NCBI RefSeq assembly: GCF_937927635.1
Contig: NZ_CALBRW010000018.1
Coordinates: 186,001 to 250,000, forward strand
DNA: 64,000 nt
DNA from: an uncultured Microbacterium sp.
GTDB taxonomy: Bacteria; Actinomycetota; Actinomycetes; Actinomycetales; Microbacteriaceae
Direction of reading: 5' to 3'
The notes under the pieces were generated by a model that was not told the origin of the DNA, made no database searches, and saw only the letters and a program-made list of their open reading frames with translations. Positions within the stretch are counted from its first letter, which is position 1. Each line of letters opens with the position of its first letter. The position numbers and the translations under genes are program-made. Positions 58,134 through 64,000 of the stretch are shown here, piece after piece.

Positions 58134-59606
58134 TCAGCTGTTGGGGAGCAGCGTGTACTTGGTGGACAGGTACTCGTGGATGCCCTCGAGTCCGCCCTCA
58201 CGGCCGATGCCGGACTGCTTGACGCCGCCGAACGGAGCCGCGGCGTTGGAGACCACGCCCACGTTCAGGCCCATCATCCCGGTCTCCAGCGCGTCGATCA
58301 TGCGATGACCGCGAGCCAGATCCTCGGTGAACACGTAGCCCACCAGGCCGTACTCGGTGTCGTTGGCCAGCCGCACGGCCTCGGACTCGTCGGAGAAGCG
58401 CGAGATGGCCAGCACCGGGCCGAAGATCTCCTCGACGAGGATCTCGCTGCCCGCGGCCACGTCTGTCAGCACGGTCGGCTCGTAGAACGTGCCCTCGCCG
58501 TCCACGGCGTTGCCGCCGGCCAGCACGCGGGCGCCGCGCTGCACGGCATCCCCCACCAGCTCCTGCGCCTTCGACACGGCATCCGCGTCGATCAGGGGTC
58601 CGATGGTGACGCCGTCCTCGGTGCCTCGGCCGATCTTCATGGCCTGCACGCGCTCGGCCACACGACGGGCGAACTCGTCGGCGACGTCCTCGTGCACGAT
58701 GAAGCGGTTGGCGGCCGTGCAGGCCTGGCCGATGTTGCGGAACTTGGCCATCATGGCGCCCTCGACGGCCTTGTCCAGGTCGGCGTCCTCGAAGACGACG
58801 AACGGTGCGTTGCCGCCGAGCTCCATCGACACCCGCAGCACGCCCTGCGCGGCCTGGGCCATGAGCTTCTGGCCGACCGGGGTCGAGCCGGTGAACGACA
58901 GCTTGCGCAGGCGGAGGTCGGCGATGATCGGGCCGGACAGCGCCCCCGAGCGCGAGGTCTGCACGACGTTGACGACGCCCGCGGGGAGCCCCGCCTCTTC
59001 GAGCAGCTGGGCGAAGAAGATCGTGGTCAGAGGGGTGAGCGCTGCGGGCTTGACGACCACGGTGCAGCCCGCGGCGAGCGCCGGGGCGATCTTGCGGGTG
59101 GCCATCGCGAACGGGAAGTTCCACGGGGTGATGAAGAACGACGGGCCCACCGGGCGCTGCGACACGATCATCCGGCCGGTGCCCTCGGGGTTGCTGCCAT
59201 AGCGGCCGGTGATGCGCACGGCCTCCTCGCTGAACCAGCGCAGGAACTCGGCGCCGTAGACGACCTCGCCGCGGGACTCGGCCAGCGGCTTGCCCATCTC
59301 GAGCGTCATCAGCAGCGCCAGGTCCTCCTTGTGCGCCTGCACCAGGTCGAACGCGCGGCGCAGGATGTCGCTGCGGGTGCGGGGTGCGGTGGCGGCCCAG
59401 GCGTCCTGTGCGGCGACGGCGGCATCCAGTGCTCGCATGCCGTCGGCGGGCGACGCATCGGCGATCGAGGCGATCACCTGGTTGGTGGACGGGTCGTGCA
59501 CGTCGAAGGTGCGACCCTCCTCGGCATCCGACCACTGGCCGTCGATGAAGAGGCCGCCGGGGACGCGTGCGAGGAGTTCCTTCTCGTTCGCTGCGAGAGT
59601 GCTCAT
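58134..59606 (-). CDS. gabD: Succinate-semialdehyde dehydrogenase
   Basis: 490 residues. Catalytic Cys in RNIGQACTAANRF and Glu in SMELGGNAPF; FITPWNFPFAMATRK near the cofactor site; C-terminal PFGGVKQSGIGREGGLEGI. Oxidises succinate semialdehyde, the GabT product, to succinate. It begins 84 bp after gabT, with a 10-bp hairpin between them. Confidence 0.93.
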   Translation of the reverse strand: MSTLAANEKELLARVPGGLFIDGQWSDAEEGRTFDVHDPSTNQVIASIADASPADGMRALDAAVAAQDAWAATAPRTRSDILRRAFDLVQAHKEDLALLMTLEMGKPLAESRGEVVYGAEFLRWFSEEAVRITGRYGSNPEGTGRMIVSQRPVGPSFFITPWNFPFAMATRKIAPALAAGCTVVVKPAALTPLTTIFFAQLLEEAGLPAGVVNVVQTSRSGALSGPIIADLRLRKLSFTGSTPVGQKLMAQAAQGVLRVSMELGGNAPFVVFEDADLDKAVEGAMMAKFRNIGQACTAANRFIVHEDVADEFARRVAERVQAMKIGRGTEDGVTIGPLIDADAVSKAQELVGDAVQRGARVLAGGNAVDGEGTFYEPTVLTDVAAGSEILVEEIFGPVLAISRFSDESEAVRLANDTEYGLVGYVFTEDLARGHRMIDALETGMMGLNVGVVSNAAAPFGGVKQSGIGREGGLEGIHEYLSTKYTLLPNS

Positions 59607-59644
59607 GTCGTCTCGATTCTGTCTGGGATGTGCTGCGGGAAGTG

Positions 59645-59687
59645 GTCGGCCGCGACCCGTGATCCCCCGACCGGGGACGCGGCCGAC
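59645..59687 (-). terminator. Hairpin between gabT and gabD
   Basis: GTCGGCCGCG (59645-59654) and CGCGGCCGAC (59678-59687), 10 bp perfect. Probably tunes gabT versus gabD expression; no U tract. Confidence 0.5.
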
Positions 59688-59690
59688 GGT

Positions 59691-61049
59691 CTAGGAGCGC
59701 TTCAGCGCGGCCGCGATGACGTCGAGTCCCTCGTTCAGGAGCTCGTCGCCGATGCTGAGCGGCGGGAGGAAGCGGATGACGTTGCCGAACGTGCCGCAGG
59801 TGAGCACGATGACGCCCTCGGCGATGGCCGCCTTGGCGACGGCGCCGGTGAGTGCCGCATCCGGTGCGCCGGTGGCCGGGTCGACGAACTCGGCGGCGAC
59901 CATGGCGCCGTGACCGCGCACCTCGCCGATGCGCGGGTCGGATGCCTTCAGCGAGTCGAGCCGGGTGCGCAGGATGCTGCCGATCTGCTGCGCGCGCTCG
60001 ACGAGGCCCTCGTTCTCGAACGCGTCGATGGCCGCCACGGCCGCAGCGCACGCGACGGGGTTGCCGCCGTAGGTGCCGCCCAGGCCGCCCGGGTGCGCGG
60101 CATCCATGATGTCCGCGCGGCCGGTGACGCCGGCCAGCGGGAGGCCGGCGGCGATGCCCTTGGCGGTGGTGATCATGTCGGGCTCGATGCCGAAGATCTC
60201 GCTGGCGAACATGGCGCCGGTGCGGGCGAAGCCGGTCTGCACCTCGTCGGCGATGAACACCACGCCGTTGGCGCGGCACCAGTCGACGATCGCGCCGAGG
60301 AAACCGTCGGCGGGGACGATGAAGCCGCCTTCGCCCTGGATGGGCTCGATGATGACGGCGGCCAGGTTGTCGGCGCCGATCTGCTTCTCGATGAGCGTGA
60401 TGGCGCGAGCGGCGGCCTCGGGGCCGGTCAGTCCGTCGCGCAGCGGGTACGAGCCGGGCACGCGGTAGACCTCGGGCGCGAACGGGCCGAAGCCGCTCTT
60501 GTACGGCATGGCCTTGGCCGTCAGCGCCATGGTGAGGTTGGTGCGGCCGTGGTAGCCGTGGTCGAAGGCCACGACGGCGGGGCGCCCGGTGTGCTTGCGG
60601 GCGATCTTGATGGCGTTCTCGACGGCCTCGGCGCCGGAGTTGAACAGCGCGCTCTTCTTGGCGAAATCGCCGGGGGTCAGGCGGTTCAGCGCCTCGGCGA
60701 CGTCGACGTACGATTCGTACGGCGAGACCATGAAGCAGGTGTGCGTGAACTGCGCGGCCTGCGCGGCGATGGCCGCGGCGACCTTCGGATGCGCGTTGCC
60801 GACGCTGGTCACGGCGATGCCGGATCCCAGGTCGATGAGCGAGTTGCCGTCGGCGTCCACGACGACTCCGCCACCGGCTGCGACCACGGAGACGGGCATG
60901 GAGTGCGCGACGCCTGCGGCGACGGCATCCGACTTGCGGGCGAGGATCTCTGCCGACCGCGGGCCGGGCAGTGCGGTGACGATGCGACGGACCTGCGGAA
61001 GGCCGGGTCCGCCGAGAGGTGTCGTGATGGTCTCGTCGATGAGTGTCAT
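59691..61049 (-). CDS. gabT: 4-aminobutyrate aminotransferase
   Basis: 452 residues. Class III PLP aminotransferase: NSGAEAVENAIKIARKHTGR, FDHGYHGRTNLTMALT, FIADEVQTGFARTG and the PLP lysine in ITTAKGIAAGLPLAG. Moves the amino group of GABA to 2-oxoglutarate. ATG 61049 follows TAGCCT by 6 nt. First gene of gabT-gabD-aldehyde dehydrogenase; no GABA permease gene is present. Confidence 0.95.
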   Translation of the reverse strand: MTLIDETITTPLGGPGLPQVRRIVTALPGPRSAEILARKSDAVAAGVAHSMPVSVVAAGGGVVVDADGNSLIDLGSGIAVTSVGNAHPKVAAAIAAQAAQFTHTCFMVSPYESYVDVAEALNRLTPGDFAKKSALFNSGAEAVENAIKIARKHTGRPAVVAFDHGYHGRTNLTMALTAKAMPYKSGFGPFAPEVYRVPGSYPLRDGLTGPEAAARAITLIEKQIGADNLAAVIIEPIQGEGGFIVPADGFLGAIVDWCRANGVVFIADEVQTGFARTGAMFASEIFGIEPDMITTAKGIAAGLPLAGVTGRADIMDAAHPGGLGGTYGGNPVACAAAVAAIDAFENEGLVERAQQIGSILRTRLDSLKASDPRIGEVRGHGAMVAAEFVDPATGAPDAALTGAVAKAAIAEGVIVLTCGTFGNVIRFLPPLSIGDELLNEGLDVIAAALKRS

Positions 61050-61055
61050 GAGGCG

Positions 61056-61061
61056 AGGCTA
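61056..61061 (-). promoter_or_regulatory. -10 box of gabT, apparently leaderless
   Basis: TAGCCT on the minus strand, 6 nt before ATG 61049. Confidence 0.5.
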
Positions 61062-61093
61062 CGTCCGCAGCACGACGCACGTCATTGGCCGTC

Positions 61094-61131
61094 TTGTACA
61101 ATCGCAATCAATTCTTCGCCGATCTGTACAG
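61094..61131. promoter_or_regulatory. Twin TGTACA palindromes between gabT and the PucR gene
   Basis: TTGTACAA (61094-61101) and CTGTACAG (61124-61131) are perfect 8-bp palindromes whose centres lie 30 bp apart (about three turns). They are in the only gap between the regulator and the genes it should control. Confidence 0.5.
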
Positions 61132-61145
61132 AAGGAGCGGATGCT

Positions 61146-62639
61146 GTGGATCAGACCCCCGCGCCCACGCTGCGCATGCTGCTCGGCCACCGCGAGCTGC
61201 GCCTGGCGACCGTGTCCCCCGCGACCGACGAGGCCCTGGACCGCGAGGTGCGCTGGGTGCACTCCAGCGATCTGAGCGACCCCACCCCGTTCCTCTCCGA
61301 CGACGTGGTCCTGCTGACCACGGGGACGCAGCTGGCCGACCACGACGCCGACGCCGCCACCGGCTACGTCGCGCGGCTCATGCACCGCAGCGTGCGCGCG
61401 CTGGGCTTCGGATCCGGCGTGCATCGGCCCGGCGTGCCGGAGGAACTGGTGGCGGCCTGCGCGGATGCCGGACTGCCGCTGTTCGAGGTGCCCTACGACA
61501 TCCCGTTCCTCGCCGTCGCGCGGGTGCACGCCGAGGCCATCGCCGCGCACGCCTATGCTCGGCGCACCTGGGCGCTGGAGGCGCATCGTGCGCTGGCCAT
61601 CGCGGCCCTCCGACCGCGCGGACTGGAGTCGGCGTTGTCGGAGCTGTCGCGCCGACTCGGATGCTGGGTCGGGCTCTTCGACGCCGCGGGCGCGCTGGCC
61701 CATCAGCATCCGGCCGCTCTCGCGCAGGCAGCGGATGCCGTCACCGCCGGCGTCGCGCAGCTGCTGGCACGCGGGGGCTCGGCCAGCCGCACGATCGAGG
61801 ACGGATCGGACTCCTTCACGATCCTCACGCTGGGCCGCACCGGCCAGCTGCGCGGGGCACTGGCGATCGCCGCCGTGGCACTGGATGCCGACACCCGTGC
61901 GGTCGTGAGCTCGGTCATCGCCATGGCGGGCCTGGCACTGGAGCAGAGCGAGCAGCTGTCGCGTGCCAGGCGCCGACTGAACACGCAGGTGCTGGCCACG
62001 CTGCTGACCGACGATCCCGCCCCCGCCCGACGGGTGCTGGGGTCGATGCCGCCAGCCCCCGTGGTCGTCGCAGTGGCCGCGCCGGAGCGCAACGGCCCGT
62101 TGATCGACTGGTGGGACCGCGCGGATATCGCGTCTTTCGTCGCGGACTCCGAGGACGGGCTGGTGATGTGCACGAGCGCGGCGGACAGTGCGGCGCTGGA
62201 TGCGGTGGCTGAGCAGTTCGGCGTGCAGGTGGGGGCATCGGATGCCGTGGACTACGCCGAGTTCTCGCAGGCCCGCGCCCAGGCGTTGACAGCCCTGCGC
62301 CGGGGAGGCGCAGGTGTCACACGGTACGCGGATGCGGCATCCGGAGGGGTGCTGGACGCCTTCGTGACCGACGAGGTCCGACTGCTGGCGCGCACGCGAC
62401 TGGCTCCGCTGCGCCGGCACGACGAGGCCGCCGGCGGCGAGCTCGAGCGCACCCTGCGGGTGTGGCTGGAGCACGATGCGCACGCCGAGCACACGGCCGC
62501 GGCTCTCGGCATCCATCGCCATACCCTGCGCGCCCGGATCTCACAGGCATCCGCTCTGCTGGGCTCCGACCTGTCGTCGTTCCCCGCTTGCGCCGAGCTG
62601 TGGGCCGCGCTGCGCGCGGCAGAGGGCTCCGGAGGCTGA
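61146..62639 (+). CDS. PucR-family transcriptional regulator of GABA use
   Basis: 497 residues. N-terminal PucR sensor region (about 1-130: TLRMLLGHRELRLATVSP and LSDDVVLLTTGTQLAD), a middle GGDEF-like portion, and the C-terminal helix-turn-helix HAEHTAAALGIHRHTLRARIS of PucR proteins. AAGGAG lies 8 nt before GTG 61146; the upstream ATG 61141 is out of frame. Divergent from gabT, so probably its activator; PucR-type GabR proteins do this in other actinobacteria. Confidence 0.9.
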   Translation: MDQTPAPTLRMLLGHRELRLATVSPATDEALDREVRWVHSSDLSDPTPFLSDDVVLLTTGTQLADHDADAATGYVARLMHRSVRALGFGSGVHRPGVPEELVAACADAGLPLFEVPYDIPFLAVARVHAEAIAAHAYARRTWALEAHRALAIAALRPRGLESALSELSRRLGCWVGLFDAAGALAHQHPAALAQAADAVTAGVAQLLARGGSASRTIEDGSDSFTILTLGRTGQLRGALAIAAVALDADTRAVVSSVIAMAGLALEQSEQLSRARRRLNTQVLATLLTDDPAPARRVLGSMPPAPVVVAVAAPERNGPLIDWWDRADIASFVADSEDGLVMCTSAADSAALDAVAEQFGVQVGASDAVDYAEFSQARAQALTALRRGGAGVTRYADAASGGVLDAFVTDEVRLLARTRLAPLRRHDEAAGGELERTLRVWLEHDAHAEHTAAALGIHRHTLRARISQASALLGSDLSSFPACAELWAALRAAEGSGG

Positions 62640-62709
62640 TGCTTCGACGGGCTGCGGATCGTCACGCCGAAGGCCTGACGCCGGCCTTCCGCAGCGCCGC
62701 CGACCTGGT

Positions 62710-64000
62710 TCAGCGCGGGGCGTGCGCCTCGAGGAACTCGTACATGTCGGTGGTGTCCACGCCCGGGAACGCCCCCGTCGGCAGGGTGGCCAGCAGTGTG
62801 CGCGGAGTGCGCACGTTCGGCCAGGCCTGATCGCGCCAGCGCGCCTCGAGCTCTGCAGGCGCACGGCGGCAGCAGGTCTCCACGGAGTGCTTGGAGACGC
62901 CTCGGTTGGTGGTGTCGCGGCCCACGAACCACTTGGTGTCGTCGAACCGCACGCCCACGCTCACCGAGTGCAGGCCCTCGCTGGATGGTTCGACGCGGGC
63001 CGTGCACCAGTAGGTGCCGTTGCCGGTGTCGGTGTACTGGTAGTACGGGTTGAAGCGGTCCTCCACCTCGAACACCTCGCGGCTGGTCCAGCGTCGGCAG
63101 CACATCTGCCCCTCGATGGAGCCCAGTCGGTCGGTCGGGAAGTTCACGTCGTCGTTCTCGTACGCCTTGGTGATGGTGCCGGACTCGTGCACCTTCAGGA
63201 AGTGCACCGGGATGTCCAGATGCCGGGTGGCGAGATTCGTGAACCGGTGCGCGGCGGTCTCGTACGACACCGAGTACGCGTCGCGCAGGTCCTCGATGGA
63301 GATGGCCCGGCGGGCCTTCGCCTCCTTCAGCACCGGCACGACGTGCGCCGCGGGAACGAGGATGGCGCCGGTGAGGTAGTTGGTCTCCACGCGCTGGCGC
63401 AGGAACTCCGCATAGCTGCGCGGCTCGCCGTGGCCGAGGATGCGACTGGAGAGCGCCTGCAGCACCGCCGTGCGGGCGTCGCCCTTGGCCGGGATGCTGC
63501 GCGAGAGGTACAGCCTGCCGTTGGCGAGATCCGCCACGCTGCGCGTGGACTGCGGCAGGTCGGCCGCGTAGTGCAGGGTGAACCCCAGGTGGGCGGCGAT
63601 CTCGGATGCCGTGCGCTGGGTGATCGGCCCGCCCGGATGCTTCACGGCCGCGAGGATCTCGGCGGCCTTCGCCTCCAGGTCGGCGAAGTAGTTGTCCTGG
63701 CGGCGCATGAGGTGCCGCAGCTCCACGTTGGCGCGCCGGGCCTCCTCGGGGGTGGCCGCACGCTCGTCGCGCAGCCGCTCGATCTCTCCGTGCAGCGCCA
63801 GCAGCGCGGCGAGCGCCTCGGACGAGAGCGACTTGCCGATGCGGAACGGCGAGATGCCCAGGGTCTGGAAGGTCTGCCCCTTCATGGCGCGCTCCAGCGC
63901 GATCTCCATGGTGCTGCGCTCGTCGAGCGGTTCGCCCTCCAGCAGTGCATCGATCGTGGTGTCCAGCGCACGGGCGATGCCCTGCAGCAGCGTGAGCTTG
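62710..64000 (-). CDS. ramB: RamB-like XRE/IrrE-domain regulator, 5' end outside the window
   Basis: The frame is open to the right edge, leaving about 430 residues. The first visible residues (KLTLLQGIARALDTTIDALL) are the end of a Cro/CI-type helix-turn-helix. An IrrE-like region follows (TASEIAAHLGFTLHY, AYSVSYETAAHRFTNLATR), then the C-terminal domain with MCCRRWTSREVFEVEDRFN and SVETCCRRAPAELE, cysteines that in the RamB/PrpR family may hold a cofactor or cluster. RamB controls acetate and propionate genes in relatives, so pta-ackA and poxB in this window are possible targets. Confidence 0.85.
   Translation of the reverse strand, partial: KLTLLQGIARALDTTIDALLEGEPLDERSTMEIALERAMKGQTFQTLGISPFRIGKSLSSEALAALLALHGEIERLRDERAATPEEARRANVELRHLMRRQDNYFADLEAKAAEILAAVKHPGGPITQRTASEIAAHLGFTLHYAADLPQSTRSVADLANGRLYLSRSIPAKGDARTAVLQALSSRILGHGEPRSYAEFLRQRVETNYLTGAILVPAAHVVPVLKEAKARRAISIEDLRDAYSVSYETAAHRFTNLATRHLDIPVHFLKVHESGTITKAYENDDVNFPTDRLGSIEGQMCCRRWTSREVFEVEDRFNPYYQYTDTGNGTYWCTARVEPSSEGLHSVSVGVRFDDTKWFVGRDTTNRGVSKHSVETCCRRAPAELEARWRDQAWPNVRTPRTLLATLPTGAFPGVDTTDMYEFLEAHAPR

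Noticed and set aside
56976..62639. A 1887-codon open frame on the plus strand
   Set aside because: Its first two thirds are the antisense shadow of gabT, gabD and the aldehyde dehydrogenase. Only the PucR gene from 61146 is real.

Overview
The window reads as a chromosomal segment of a high-GC actinobacterium, most likely Microbacteriaceae and close to Microbacterium. Pointers are the codon use, the frequent GGATGC/GCATCC hexamer, the acidic N-terminal extension of NusG, a DUF222-HNH gene, a RamB-type regulator and many starts that look leaderless. No rRNA, transposase, CRISPR array or prophage module was seen. The genus is an inference from sequence style, since no search was run.

Layout. 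0-3.6 kb: EamA transporter (partial), recR and dnaX. 3.8-7.1 kb: a GH65 glycoside phosphorylase with beta-phosphoglucomutase. 7.2-10.5 kb: ackA-pta. 10.5-24.7 kb: a molybdenum island. It holds moaA, an oxalate/formate-type MFS transporter, a YdeP/FdhF-like molybdoenzyme, fdhD, modCBA, a molbindin HTH protein, moeB-moeA-moaC-mobA-(DUF6457)-moaD, and convergent moaE and mog. Metal uptake, cofactor assembly, cofactor activation and a client enzyme therefore sit together. 24.8-27.8 kb: DUF222-HNH nuclease, a lysozyme-like membrane protein, rhomboid protease and the SRP RNA. 27.9-32.3 kb: MoxR/DUF58/transglutaminase operon. 32.4-39.2 kb: trhO, tRNA-Ser, an RclA-like flavoprotein, a PAP2-GNAT open frame, a cupin, a Bcr/CflA exporter and a cystathionine gamma-synthase-like enzyme. 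39.3-44.3 kb: an alpha-glucoside-type ABC importer with a divergent LacI regulator and four palindromic operator candidates.

44.4-54.7 kb: ribosomal and transcription genes. tRNA-Trp, secE, nusG, rplK and rplA are separated from rplJ-rplL by about 6.5 kb of accessory DNA. That DNA carries a repeat-flanked AbiEi/nuclease-like gene, a YqaJ exonuclease, a lysG-lysE export pair and an amino-acid ABC importer. 54.8-64 kb: poxB, the GABA catabolic genes gabT-gabD-aldehyde dehydrogenase with a divergent PucR regulator, and a truncated RamB-like acetate regulator at the right edge.

The points most worth a second look are: (i) about 15 genes whose start codon lies 6-7 nt after a TANNNT -10 box; (ii) a dispersed 24-bp repeat inserted in frame inside dnaX; (iii) two ~83-bp direct repeats flanking the AbiEi/nuclease gene inside the split ribosomal cluster; (iv) a PAP2-GNAT continuous frame with a strong internal ribosome site; (v) the small DUF6457 gene locked between mobA and moaD; (vi) several intergenic palindrome clusters.
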